DNA of 64,000 nucleotides from JAKFDI01 sp044508835. Its GTDB lineage: Bacteria > Pseudomonadota > Gammaproteobacteria > Burkholderiales > Burkholderiaceae_C. Positions 56,573-64,000 of this stretch are shown here, piece by piece. Made by a program: the position numbers and the translations under genes. Each line of letters opens with the position of its first letter. The first letter of the stretch is position 1. The notes under the pieces were generated by a model. That model was given only the letters and a program-made list of their open reading frames with translations. It made no database searches and was not told the DNA's origin. The stretch is taken from NCBI GenBank assembly GCA_044508835.1, contig JBIQHD010000001.1:124001-188000 (forward strand), given 5' to 3'.

Positions 56573-57058
56573 ATGGCGGCCGTGCGTGCCTACGTCGGGC
56601 TCGGCGCCAACCTGGGCGATGCGCGCGCCACGCTGGATGCCGCCTTCGCCGCGCTGGCCGGCCTGCCGCTGACCACGCTGGCCGCGCGCTCGCCGCTGTA
56701 CCGCAGCGCGCCCGTCGATGCCGCCGGGCCGGACTACCTCAACGCCGTCGCCGCGCTGGACACGGGCCTCGCGCCGGCCACCCTGCTGCACGCGCTGCAG
56801 CGCATCGAGCATGAACACGGCCGCGAGCGCCCGCACCGCAACGCGCCGCGCACGCTCGACCTCGACCTGCTGCTCCACGGCGGCGCGTGCATCGACGAGC
56901 CGGGCCTCGCCGTGCCGCATCCGCGCATGCACGAGCGCGCGTTCGTGCTGCGGCCGCTGCTCGACCTCGACCCCGAGATCCTCATTCCGCGGCGTGGCGC
57001 CGCCAGTGCCTGTCTGGCGGGCGTCCACGGCCAGCGCATCGAAAGAATCGCCCCGTGA
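56573..57058 (+). CDS. folK: 2-amino-4-hydroxy-6-hydroxymethyldihydropteridine diphosphokinase
   Basis: 161-residue HPPK of folate synthesis: YVGLGANLGDARATLDAAF, DYLNAVAALDTGL, RNAPRTLDLDLLLHGG and HPRMHERAFVLRPLLDL. Normal length. 21 bases after pcnB, the typical pcnB-folK pair. Its stop overlaps the next gene's GTG. Confidence 0.95.
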   Translation: MAAVRAYVGLGANLGDARATLDAAFAALAGLPLTTLAARSPLYRSAPVDAAGPDYLNAVAALDTGLAPATLLHALQRIEHEHGRERPHRNAPRTLDLDLLLHGGACIDEPGLAVPHPRMHERAFVLRPLLDLDPEILIPRRGAASACLAGVHGQRIERIAP

Positions 57059-57405
57059 CCCTGTCGCCCGCCCTGCAGACCGTGGCGCTGCTCGTCGCCT
57101 CGAACGTCTTCATGACCTTCGCCTGGTACGGCCACCTCAAGCACCAGGCGAGCACGCCGTGGCTCGTGGCCGCGCTCGTGAGCTGGGGCATCGCGCTGTT
57201 CGAGTACCTGCTGCAGGTGCCGGCCAACCGCATCGGCCACGCGAGCGGCCTCACGCTTGCGCAGCTGAAGATCATGCAGGAGGTGATCACGCTCACCGTG
57301 TTCGTGCCCTTCGCCATGCTCTACATGGGCCAGCCGTTCCGGCTTGACTTCGTGTGGGCCGGGCTGTGCCTGCTCGGCGCGGTGTACTTCATCTTCCGCG
57401 CGTAG
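57055..57405 (+). CDS. DUF486/DMT-family small membrane protein
   Basis: 116 residues with four hydrophobic segments (ALQTVALLVASNVFMTFAW, WLVAALVSWGIALFEYLLQ, VITLTVFVPFAMLYMG, FVWAGLCLLGAVYFIF) and the diagnostic PANRIGHASGLTLAQLKIMQEV. GTG 57055 overlaps folK (GTGA). Small-multidrug-resistance-like fold; transport role not known. Confidence 0.85.
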   Translation: MTLSPALQTVALLVASNVFMTFAWYGHLKHQASTPWLVAALVSWGIALFEYLLQVPANRIGHASGLTLAQLKIMQEVITLTVFVPFAMLYMGQPFRLDFVWAGLCLLGAVYFIFRA

Positions 57406-57451
57406 GGGGCGCGGGCCGACTCGGTACACTGCCGGCTTTTCCAAACCATGA

Positions 57452-57482
57452 CATCCGGGTCCGCCGCACGGCGGTCCGGATG
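57452..57482 (+). other. dyad symmetry just before the DUF47-pit operon
   Basis: CATCCGG-GT-CCGCCG-CA-CGGCGG-T-CCGGATG: 13 paired positions with small bulges, ending 11 bases before ATG 57494. No ribosome site is evident between stem and start, so the stem may matter for initiation or be an operator. Confidence 0.5.
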
Positions 57483-57493
57483 ACAAGACTCCG

Positions 57494-58141
57494 ATGCTGT
57501 TTGGCAAGCTTCTGCCGCGCGAAGGCAACTTCTTCCAGCTCTTCGACCAGCACGGCGCGCTCATCGTCGAAGGCGCACGTGCCTTCATCCTGCTGATCGA
57601 GAACTACGCCAACGTCGAGCTGCGCGAGAAGTACGCCGCCGAAGTGGGCAACGCCGAGCGCCAGGCCGACCGCATCACCGCCGAGGTGAACCGGCTGCTG
57701 CACAAGACCTTCATCACGCCGATCGACCGGGAGCAGATCCACGGGCTGATCAACGCGATGGACGACATCCTCGACCTGCTGCAGGACGCGACCGAGACGC
57801 TCTCGCTCTACGACGTGCGCCACATGACCGACGAGGTGCTGCGCCTGGGCGACCTGAGCGCCAAGTGCTGCGAGCGCGTGCAGCACGCCGTGTCGCTGCT
57901 GGCGCAGATCAGCCGCTCCGAGGCGGCCGAGGCGGCCATCAAGACCTGCGAGGAGATCGACCGCCTCGAGTCCGATGCCGACCGCGTGATGCGCTCGGCC
58001 ATGTCCAAGCTGTTCCGCGAGGAGAAGGACGTGCGCGAGCTGATCAAGCTCAAGGCGATCTACGAACAGCTCGAATCGATCTCCGATCGCTGCGAAGACG
58101 TGGCGAACCTCATCGAGGGCGTGGTCCTCGAGAACTCCTGA
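57494..58141 (+). CDS. DUF47/PhoU-like Pit accessory protein
   Basis: 215-residue all-helical protein (LLPREGNFFQLFDQHGALIVEGA, LLHKTFITPIDREQIHGLINAMDDILDLL, ESISDRCEDVANLIEGVV). Family members sit before pit genes and are thought to regulate low-affinity phosphate uptake. 31 bases before pit. Confidence 0.92.
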   Translation: MLFGKLLPREGNFFQLFDQHGALIVEGARAFILLIENYANVELREKYAAEVGNAERQADRITAEVNRLLHKTFITPIDREQIHGLINAMDDILDLLQDATETLSLYDVRHMTDEVLRLGDLSAKCCERVQHAVSLLAQISRSEAAEAAIKTCEEIDRLESDADRVMRSAMSKLFREEKDVRELIKLKAIYEQLESISDRCEDVANLIEGVVLENS

Positions 58142-58172
58142 GCCCGGCTTCGCCTGCCGAGCCGACACGCGC

Positions 58173-59186
58173 ATGGAGTCCATCCAGGTCGCCTTCTGGG
58201 TCATCGCGATGCTGGTCGCGCTGGCCGTCGCCTTCGATTTCATGAACGGCTTCCACGACGCGGCGAACTCCATCGCCACCGTCGTGTCCACCGGCGTGCT
58301 CAAGCCGCAGCAGGCCATCGTCTTCGCGGCCTTCTTCAACGTGCTGGCCATCGCCATCTTCGAGCTGAAGGTGGCGGCGATGGTGGGCAAGGGCATCGTG
58401 CTGCCGGGCGTCGTCGACCACCACGTGGTGTTCGGCGCGCTCATCGGCGCCATCGTCTGGAACCTCATCACCTGGTGGTACGGCATCCCGTCGAGCTCGT
58501 CGCACGCGCTCATCGGCGGCATCGTCGGCGCGGTCATCGCCAAGGCCGGCGCGGGCTCGCTGATCGCCTCCGGCGTGTGGATGACGGTGCTGTTCATCTT
58601 CGTCTCGCCGCTGCTCGGCTTCGTGCTCGGCTCCATCCTGATGGTGGTGGTGGCGCACCTGTTCCGGCGCGCCTCGCCGCTGCGGGTGGACAACTGGTTC
58701 CGGCGGCTGCAGCTCGTGTCGGCGGGGCTGTACAGCCTCGGCCACGGCGGCAACGACGCGCAGAAGACCATCGGCATCATCTGGATGCTGCTCATCGCCA
58801 CCGGCCACAGCGCGGCCGGCGACCACCTGCCGCCGCTGTGGGTGATCTGGGTGTGCTACCTCGCCATCGGCCTGGGCACGCTCTTCGGCGGCTGGCGCAT
58901 CGTCAAGACCATGGGCCAGAAGATCACCAAGCTCAAGCCGGTGGGCGGCTTCTGCGCCGAGACGGGCGGGGCGCTCACGCTGTTCCTCGCCACGGCGCTG
59001 GGCGTGCCGGTGTCGACCACGCACACCATCACCGGCGCCATCGTGGGCGTGGGCTCGGTGCGGCGCGCTTCGGCGGTGCGCTGGGGGGTGGCAGGCAACA
59101 TCGTCTGGGCCTGGATCTTCACCATCCCCCTGTCGGCGTTCGTGGCGGCGATCGCCTACTGGCTGAGCCTCGTGTTCTTCACCTGA
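58173..59186 (+). CDS. pit: Pit-family low-affinity inorganic phosphate transporter
   Basis: 337-residue inner-membrane carrier with about ten helices and the duplicated PiT signature: FDFMNGFHDAANSIATVVSTG near the start and GHGGNDAQKTIGIIWM in the second half; GIPSSSSHALIGGIVG. Proton- or metal-phosphate symport. Slightly short but complete. Confidence 0.94.
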   Translation: MESIQVAFWVIAMLVALAVAFDFMNGFHDAANSIATVVSTGVLKPQQAIVFAAFFNVLAIAIFELKVAAMVGKGIVLPGVVDHHVVFGALIGAIVWNLITWWYGIPSSSSHALIGGIVGAVIAKAGAGSLIASGVWMTVLFIFVSPLLGFVLGSILMVVVAHLFRRASPLRVDNWFRRLQLVSAGLYSLGHGGNDAQKTIGIIWMLLIATGHSAAGDHLPPLWVIWVCYLAIGLGTLFGGWRIVKTMGQKITKLKPVGGFCAETGGALTLFLATALGVPVSTTHTITGAIVGVGSVRRASAVRWGVAGNIVWAWIFTIPLSAFVAAIAYWLSLVFFT

Positions 59187-59218
59187 CCCTTGCCTGAGGC
59201 GCCGCGCCGCCGGCGGCG

Positions 59219-59686
59219 CTACGGCGACCGCTCGGCCCAGAGCTCGAACGCATGCTGGCTGCCGAAGGCGATCGTCGCCATCAGCGCGGTCGCGCCGATC
59301 ATCAGCGCCACGATCACGCCGATGACCGCGAGCCAGCCGGACGGCCGCGTCGGGCCGTACCGGGCGCTCCACTTCTCGTCGCTCGTGAGCCCGTAGATCA
59401 GCGCCTGGAGCATGGTGCCCGCCAGCATGAGGCCCAGCAGCGGGATCAGCAGCCACGACAGGTGGTCGTCCAGCCCGAGCGTGCGCATGCGCTGCACGCC
59501 GTACAGCCCCGCCAGCGTGGGCCACGGATGCAGCCATGCCCAGAGGTCGCGCGGCCCGTGGAGGTAGAAGCGGTGCAGGCCCAGCGTGCCGCCGGCGAGC
59601 GCCAGCCAGGTGGCGGCGGTCTTGGATCGGGGGCGGGGGCGGGCGGTGTCGGCGGCGGCAGTCCGCGGTTCGGTCGTGTCGGGCAT
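59219..59686 (-). CDS. TM2-domain-like membrane protein
   Basis: 155 residues: hydrophilic Arg/Pro N-terminus, then a TM2-like motif TWLALAGGTLGLHRFYLHG and further hydrophobic segments (LLIPLLGLMLAGTMLQALI, LAVIGVIVALMIGATALM). The function of the family is not known. Convergent with pit; divergent from rpsP. Start ATG 59686. Confidence 0.8.
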   Translation of the reverse strand: MPDTTEPRTAAADTARPRPRSKTAATWLALAGGTLGLHRFYLHGPRDLWAWLHPWPTLAGLYGVQRMRTLGLDDHLSWLLIPLLGLMLAGTMLQALIYGLTSDEKWSARYGPTRPSGWLAVIGVIVALMIGATALMATIAFGSQHAFELWAERSP

Positions 59687-59716
59687 CGTGGCTTCGTTCG
59701 CGCAGGGAGCGCGGCA

Positions 59717-59722
59717 TATAAT
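59717..59722 (+). promoter_or_regulatory. rpsP operon -10 box
   Basis: TATAAT 160 bases before rpsP, with only a weak -35 (TTCGTT) 18 bases upstream. Implies a long leader, common for this operon. Confidence 0.6.
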
Positions 59723-59881
59723 CGCCGGTTTCGGTCTCGGCCGTCGGCATGCCTTCATGGCGCGCCTGGCGGCGTATCTACGGGCCGACCGTCCGGCGCA
59801 GCGCACGCTTGCGTCATTCTGATCTGCTTGCCCTGAGTGTCTCCCGGTGCGGTGGATGTTTTCACAAGTCAAGGAAACAGC

Positions 59882-60136
59882 ATGGTCGTGATTCGACTCG
59901 CACGTGGCGGCGCCAAGAAGCGCCCGTTCTTCAACATCGTCGTCGCCGACTCGCGCATCCGCCGCGACGGCCGCTTCATCGAGCGCGTGGGCTTCTACAA
60001 CCCCGTCGCCTCCGGCGGCGAGCAGCCGCTGCGCGTGGCCTTCGACCGCGTGGACTACTGGGCCGGCCAGGGCGCGCAGCTGTCGCCCACCGTCGCCCGT
60101 CTGGTCGCCCAGGCCAAGACCACCGCGACCGCCTGA
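59882..60136 (+). CDS. rpsP: 30S ribosomal protein S16
   Basis: 84 residues (MVVIRLARGGAKKRPFFNIVV, DSRIRRDGRFIERVGFYNP). AAGGA precedes ATG 59882. First gene of rpsP-rimM-trmD-rplS. Confidence 0.97.
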   Translation: MVVIRLARGGAKKRPFFNIVVADSRIRRDGRFIERVGFYNPVASGGEQPLRVAFDRVDYWAGQGAQLSPTVARLVAQAKTTATA

Positions 60137-60162
60137 CCGCGGCCGATCGTCCGCGCGGCCCG

Positions 60163-60762
60163 GTGCGTCCTGCCCCGTCGATCGCCGATGCGGACGAGCC
60201 GGCCTGGCCGGACGATGCGGTCGAGGTCGGCCGCATCCTCGATGCCTGGGGCGTGAAGGGCTGGTTCAAGGTCCAGCCCTTCGCTTCCGATCCCCAGGCG
60301 CTCTTCTCCTCCCGCCGCTGGTTCCTCGCGCCGCCCGACGGGCCCGCGCCGAAGCGCGCCGGGGCGCCGAACCCCCTGCCGCGGCTGCTGAAGATCACCG
60401 GCGCGCGCGACCACAACGATCTCGTGGTCGCCCAGGCGCAGGACATCGCCGACCGTGCCGGCGCCGAGGCGCTGCGCGGCGCGCGGGTGTTCGTCTCGCG
60501 CGCCAGCTTCCCCACGCCCGACCCCGACGAGTACTACTGGGTCGACCTGATCGGCCTGGACGTCGTCAACCTGCAGGGCGAGAACCTCGGGCGCGTCGTC
60601 GGCCTGCTCGACACCGGCCCGCACAGCGTGCTGCGCGTGGCGCCCGCCGCCGGGGCCGCGGCCGAAGCGGAGGAACGCCTGATCCCGTTCGTCGGCGCCT
60701 ACGTCGTCGAGGTCAAGATGGCTGAGCGCCGCGTCGTCGTCGACTGGGGCCTCGACTACTGA
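60163..60762 (+). CDS. rimM: RimM, 16S rRNA processing factor
   Basis: 199 residues from GTG 60163, the only plausible start after rpsP. N-terminal beta-barrel (VEVGRILDAWGVKGWFKVQPF) and C-terminal PRC barrel (DEYYWVDLIGLDVVN, LIPFVGAYVVEVKMAERRVVVDW). Aids 30S maturation around S19. An insertion with PPDGPAPKRAGAPNPLP in the first domain is larger than in E. coli. Confidence 0.94.
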   Translation: MRPAPSIADADEPAWPDDAVEVGRILDAWGVKGWFKVQPFASDPQALFSSRRWFLAPPDGPAPKRAGAPNPLPRLLKITGARDHNDLVVAQAQDIADRAGAEALRGARVFVSRASFPTPDPDEYYWVDLIGLDVVNLQGENLGRVVGLLDTGPHSVLRVAPAAGAAAEAEERLIPFVGAYVVEVKMAERRVVVDWGLDY

Positions 60763-60782
60763 CCGGCCGCGGGCCCGCCGCC

Positions 60783-61535
60783 GTGCGATTCGACGTCATC
60801 ACGCTGTTCCCGGAGCTGTTCGCGCCGCACCTCACGCAGGGCGTGACGCGGCGGGCGTTCGAGTCCGGCCTCGTCGAGGTGAAGCTCTGGCCGCTGCGCG
60901 ACTTCGCCGAGGACAACTACCGCCGCGTCGACGACCGCCCCTACGGCGGCGGCCCCGGCATGGTGATGCTGGCCGAGCCGCTGGAGCGGGCGCTGGCCGC
61001 GGTGCGCGCGTCGCGGGTGGACGGCGCGCCGCTGGTGCATTTCACGCCCACCGGCCAGCGCATCGACCATGCGGTGGTCGAGCGCTTCGCCGCCGGGCCG
61101 GGCGCCGTCCTGCTGTGCGGGCGCTACGAGGGCATCGACCAGCGCTTCCTCGACCGGCACGTCGACGTGGAGCTGAGCCTGGGCGACTTCGTGCTCTCCG
61201 GCGGCGAGCTGCCGGCGCTGGCGCTGCTCGACGCCGTGGCGCGGCTGCAGCCCGGCGTGCTGGGCGACGCGCAGTCGCACGTGCAGGACAGCTTCGTCGA
61301 CGGCCTGCTCGACTGCCCGCACTACAGCCGGCCCGAGGTGCTGCCCGGGCCCGCCGGCGGCGAGGCCGTGCCGGCGGTGCTGCTGTCGGGCCACCATGCC
61401 GACATCGCGCGCTGGCGCCGGGAGCGCTCGCTCGAGCTGACGGCCCGCCGCCGGCCCGATCTGTTGCAGGCGGCACGCGCGGCCGGGCGGCTGAGCCTCG
61501 CCGACGAGACCTTCCTGCGCGGCCTGCGGCTATAA
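60783..61535 (+). CDS. trmD: tRNA (guanine-37-N1)-methyltransferase
   Basis: 250-residue SPOUT enzyme: MRFDVITLFPELF from GTG 60783, RPYGGGPGMVML, and the knot LLCGRYEGIDQRFLD. Normal length. Its stop codon lies within a TATAAT that may start rplS transcription. Confidence 0.97.
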   Translation: MRFDVITLFPELFAPHLTQGVTRRAFESGLVEVKLWPLRDFAEDNYRRVDDRPYGGGPGMVMLAEPLERALAAVRASRVDGAPLVHFTPTGQRIDHAVVERFAAGPGAVLLCGRYEGIDQRFLDRHVDVELSLGDFVLSGGELPALALLDAVARLQPGVLGDAQSHVQDSFVDGLLDCPHYSRPEVLPGPAGGEAVPAVLLSGHHADIARWRRERSLELTARRRPDLLQAARAAGRLSLADETFLRGLRL

Positions 61536-61536
61536 T
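61531..61536 (+). promoter_or_regulatory. possible internal promoter before rplS
   Basis: TATAAT overlapping the trmD stop codon, 100 bases before rplS. The -35 is weak, so confidence is modest. Confidence 0.4.
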
Positions 61537-61635
61537 CATCGGCTTTTCGATCCTCTGCCGAGCGTTGGGCGCGCCAAGCGCGACAGCCCGCCACTTCCGA
61601 CAATTCCCGCGTCGGCACGATCACACGGAGAACTC

Positions 61636-62013
61636 ATGGATCTGATCCAGACCCTCGAGAGCGAGGAAATCGCTCGCCTGAACAAGACCATCCCGGTCTT
61701 CGCCCCCGGTGACACGGTCATCGTCAGCGTCAACGTGGTCGAAGGCACGCGCAAGCGCCTGCAGGCCTACGAAGGCGTGGTGATCGCCAAGCGCAACCGC
61801 GGCCTGAACTCCAGCTTCATCGTGCGCAAGATCTCCAGCGGCGAAGGCGTGGAGCGCAGCTTCCAGCTCTACAGCCCGCTGATCGCCTCGATCGAGGTCA
61901 AGCGCCGCGGCGACGTGCGTCGCGCCAAGCTGTACTACCTGCGCGAGCGCTCGGGCAAGTCGGCGCGCATCAAGGAAAAGCTGCCCGCCAAGCGCGAGAA
62001 GCAGCCGGCGTGA
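61636..62013 (+). CDS. rplS: 50S ribosomal protein L19
   Basis: 125 residues (FAPGDTVIVSVNVVEGTRKRLQ, YEGVVIAKRNRGLNSSFIVRK, RRAKLYYLRERSGKSARIKEKL). GGAGAA lies before ATG 61636. End of the operon, followed by a terminator. Confidence 0.97.
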   Translation: MDLIQTLESEEIARLNKTIPVFAPGDTVIVSVNVVEGTRKRLQAYEGVVIAKRNRGLNSSFIVRKISSGEGVERSFQLYSPLIASIEVKRRGDVRRAKLYYLRERSGKSARIKEKLPAKREKQPA

Positions 62014-62036
62014 TCCGCCGCCGCGACCAGCATCCC

Positions 62037-62062
62037 AAGCCGCGTCACGACGCGGCTTTTTC
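62037..62062 (+). terminator. rplS terminator
   Basis: AAGCCGCG-TCACGA-CGCGGCTT stem (8 bp) followed by TTT CGTTTT, 24 bases after the rplS stop. Confidence 0.9.
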
Positions 62063-62077
62063 GTTTTCAATCCAGCC

Positions 62078-62761
62078 ATGGCCCTCAGTTTCGATCCCGA
62101 GCAGCTGCCGCACTACGCCGTCGACGACCACCTGCCGTCGGTGGCCGCGCACCATCTGCTGGCCGACGCGCTGCGGCAGCGCTTCCTGCAGCCGCCCGCG
62201 TGGGAGCCGGAGATGAAGGCCGAGCCGCGCTTCTCCGAGCGCGGGCCGACCGCCGCGGCGGTGCTGATCCCCATGGTGCAGCGCGAGGGCCTCAACGTGC
62301 TGCTCACGCAGCGCACCGACCACCTGCACGACCACCCGGGGCAGGTCAGCTTTCCCGGCGGGCGCGCCGAGCCCGAGGATGCCGACGCCGTCGCGACGGC
62401 CCTGCGCGAGGCCGAGGAGGAGATCGGCCTGCCCCCGCGGCACGTGGACGTGCTCGGCGCGCTGCCCACCTACACCACCGGCACCGGCTTCGTCGTCACG
62501 CCGGTGGTGGCGCTCGTGGCGCCGGGGGTCGCGCTCAGGCCCGATCCGTTCGAGGTGGCCGAGATCTTCGAGGTGCCGCTGTCGTTCCTGATGACGCCGG
62601 CGAACCACCGCCGGCACCGGGCGGACTTCGGCACGGGCACGCGCCAGTTCCTGTCCATGCCCTACGAGGCGGCCGGCGCCGACGGCCGGATGCGGCGCTA
62701 TTTCATCTGGGGCGCCACCGCCGGCATGCTGCGCAACCTGTACCGATTCCTCGCGGCGTAG
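62078..62761 (+). CDS. Nudix hydrolase, CoA pyrophosphatase type
   Basis: 227 residues. Family stretches: AAVLIPMVQREGLNVLLTQRT, HPGQVSFPGGRAEPEDAD, TALREAEEEIGL (Nudix glutamates) and YTTGTGFVVTPVVALV. The HPGQxSFPGG lead-in is the mark of NudL-like CoA diphosphatases. Stands behind the rplS terminator with its own start. Confidence 0.92.
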   Translation: MALSFDPEQLPHYAVDDHLPSVAAHHLLADALRQRFLQPPAWEPEMKAEPRFSERGPTAAAVLIPMVQREGLNVLLTQRTDHLHDHPGQVSFPGGRAEPEDADAVATALREAEEEIGLPPRHVDVLGALPTYTTGTGFVVTPVVALVAPGVALRPDPFEVAEIFEVPLSFLMTPANHRRHRADFGTGTRQFLSMPYEAAGADGRMRRYFIWGATAGMLRNLYRFLAA

Positions 62762-62814
62762 GCGGCCCGGCGCGGGCCGCGGCCGCCGGCGGGCCGCCGC
62801 TATGATCGGTTCGC

Positions 62815-63804
62815 ATGAGTTTCTTCGCCGTCCTGTTCGCGCTGCTGATCGAGCAGCTCAAACCGCTGCCGAAGGGCAACCTGATCCACGACGCGCTGAC
62901 CTCGTGGATGCGCTGGACGGGCCGCAACTTCGACGCCGGGCGCGACCATCACGCCTGGGTGGTGTGGGGCGTGACGGTGCTCGCCCCGGCGCTGCTGACC
63001 TGGGGCATCTACTTCGGCCTCGCCCGGCTGAGCCTGCTCGCGGCGCTGGCCTGGAACGTGGCCGTGCTCTACCTCACGCTCGGCTTCCGCCAGTTCAGCC
63101 ACTACTTCACCGACATCCGTGACGCGCTCGAGCGCGGCGACGAAGCCGAGGCCGGCCGCCTGCTGACCGAATGGCGCCACCTCGACGCGAGCGAGCTGCC
63201 GCGCACCGAACTGCTGCGCCACGTCATCGAGCATTCGCTGCTGGCCGCGCACCGCCACGTCTTCGGCGTGTTCTTCTGGTTCATCGTCCTGTCCACGCTC
63301 GGCTTCGGGCCGGCCGGTGCCGTGCTCTACCGCATGGCCGAGTTCGCGAGCCGCTACTGGGCCTACAAGAACCGCACCGTGGGCGAGCCGACGAACGAGC
63401 GCCTGATGGGCCTGTCGCAGCGGCTGTTCGGCCTGCTCGACCACCTGCCGGCGCGGCTCACCGCCTTCGGCTTCGCGGTGGTGGGCAACTTCGAGGAGGC
63501 GGTGACCTGCTGGCGGCGCGACGCGCGGCTGTGGCGGCACCCCAACGAAGGCATCATCCTCGCGGCGGCGGCCGGCGCCGTGGGCGTGCGGCTCGGCGGC
63601 AGCGCGGCGCCGGGCGTGACGCCCGACCGCTCCAAGAGCTTCGACAGCGGCGGCGCGGCCGACGAGATGCAGGCCGAGGGCTCGACCCCCGGCGTCGCGC
63701 CCCTGCTCGGCCACCTGCGCAGCGTGGTGGGGCTGGTGTGGCGCTCGATGGTGCTGTGGATGCTGCTGCTGGCGCTGCTCTCGCTCGCCAACCTCATCGG
63801 CTGA
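62815..63804 (+). CDS. CobD/CbiB-family membrane protein
   Basis: 329 residues with five or so hydrophobic segments (FFAVLFALLIEQLKPL, WGVTVLAPALLTWGIYFGL, FGVFFWFIVLSTLGFGPAGAVLY, LVWRSMVLWMLLLALLSLAN). Motifs FRQFSHYFTDIRDALERGD and GPAGAVLYR fit the CobD/CbiB-AmpE superfamily. No cobalamin genes adjoin it; in Burkholderiales this branch stands alone and may not make cobinamide. Function open. Confidence 0.8.
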   Translation: MSFFAVLFALLIEQLKPLPKGNLIHDALTSWMRWTGRNFDAGRDHHAWVVWGVTVLAPALLTWGIYFGLARLSLLAALAWNVAVLYLTLGFRQFSHYFTDIRDALERGDEAEAGRLLTEWRHLDASELPRTELLRHVIEHSLLAAHRHVFGVFFWFIVLSTLGFGPAGAVLYRMAEFASRYWAYKNRTVGEPTNERLMGLSQRLFGLLDHLPARLTAFGFAVVGNFEEAVTCWRRDARLWRHPNEGIILAAAAGAVGVRLGGSAAPGVTPDRSKSFDSGGAADEMQAEGSTPGVAPLLGHLRSVVGLVWRSMVLWMLLLALLSLANLIG

Positions 63805-63814
63805 AGAGGACGGC

Positions 63815-63973
63815 CCACCCCCTACGCGCTTCGCGCGCCCCCTCAAGGGGGCTGAGCCCGGACATGAAAGGTCCGATGGACCTTTCATGCCTGGCGAAGG
63901 GCCGGGCCACTGGCCCGGCGCGGGCTGCAAGGCAACACCAGCGGACCGGCAAAGCCGGATCCGCGGCGTTCGC
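63815..63973 (-). repeat. two-module intergenic repeat, copy B with 79-base insert
   Basis: Inverted relative to copy A. Module 2 (63815-63851) and module 1 (63931-63973) match copy A base for base over most of their length. Between them 63852-63930 is extra: it holds a 12-bp perfect inverted repeat CATGAAAGGTCC-GAT-GGACCTTTCATG (63863-63889) and GCCGGGCC-ACT-GGCCCGGC-type stem (63901-63919). Follows the CobD-like gene. No coding capacity. Confidence 0.88.
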
Positions 63974-64000
63974 TTGGGAATGCCTTGCTACCAGCGCTTC
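63974..64000. other. window end, nothing recognised
   Basis: The last 27 bases after the repeat show no start, stop structure or motif. They may be the 3' end of a gene on the minus strand beyond the window. Confidence 0.3.

Noticed and set aside
62801..62806. TATGAT as promoter of the CobD/CbiB-like gene
   Set aside because: It is only nine bases before the ATG, too close for a leadered transcript, and has no -35; leaderless initiation is possible but unsupported.

Overview
The window is about 64 kb of very GC-rich (roughly 70% by eye) bacterial chromosome, densely coded, with many 4-base ATGA/GTGA gene overlaps. Gene content and order point to a betaproteobacterium of the order Burkholderiales, probably Comamonadaceae or a near relative: rpsP-rimM-trmD-rplS, rpsT divergent from murJ, a DUF3579 gene next to argD/argF, ybgC-tolQRA, a ribB gene fused to a degenerate ribA domain, and several TRAP transporters. 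No rRNA, tRNA, CRISPR array, transposase or phage gene was seen, and no gap between genes exceeds 300 bases.

Layout. 1-1971: C-terminally cut PilB/GspE-type ATPase. 2110-17486: an accessory catabolic locus that I read as a pyroglutamate (5-oxoproline) system. It has a MarR-type regulator, a divergent TRAP transporter, two paralogous fused HyuA-HyuB 5-oxoprolinase-like enzymes, an EamA-type permease, a lipoprotein that looks like a remodelled pyroglutamyl peptidase with the catalytic Cys replaced by Ser, a tiny secreted protein, and an FAD oxidoreductase. 17464-19927: ybgC-tolQRA. 20107-22145: a Ser/Thr kinase and a TssQ-like lipoprotein. 22251-31507: one long co-directional run, from minor type IV pilins (fimT-pilE-pilW-pilX-pilV) into ribD-ribE-ribBA-ribH-nusB and an aminotransferase. 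31637-33570: nrdR and glyA, the latter behind a ZTP riboswitch. 33606-37673: a lytic transglycosylase, ubiD and an orphan amino-acid-type ABC binding protein. 37862-42836: a molybdenum hydroxylase (form II CODH-like) set split over two convergent transcripts, with coxG and a Nudix gene. 42900-47526: a gluconate-type regulon (LacI-family regulator, two matching operators, gluconokinase, TRAP transporter). 47548-50376: argF, argD and DUF3579, with an argF 3' end that appears to have been replaced by a small inserted element. 50448-63804: housekeeping genes (rpsT, murJ, sirB1, hda, HAD phosphatase, pcnB, folK, DUF47-pit, rpsP-rimM-trmD-rplS, Nudix, CobD/CbiB-like).

How genes work together. The two halves of the 5-oxoproline locus would import (TRAP) and open (5-oxoprolinase) cyclised glutamate to glutamate, under the winged-helix regulator that sits between the divergent transcripts. 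The gluconate set couples uptake to phosphorylation. The pilin run supplies minor pilins to a type IV pilus, whose ATPase could be the first gene. Its first gene, fimT, has its ribosome binding site inside a perfect 9-bp hairpin. The same two-part intergenic repeat lies at 20026-20104 and, in inverted orientation, at 63815-63973, where it carries a 79-base hairpin-rich insert.

The most unusual items are the Cys-to-Ser pyroglutamyl-peptidase-like lipoprotein in a 5-oxoprolinase locus, and the argF 3'-end replacement, in which a displaced 20-codon original end still lies downstream with nine synonymous differences.
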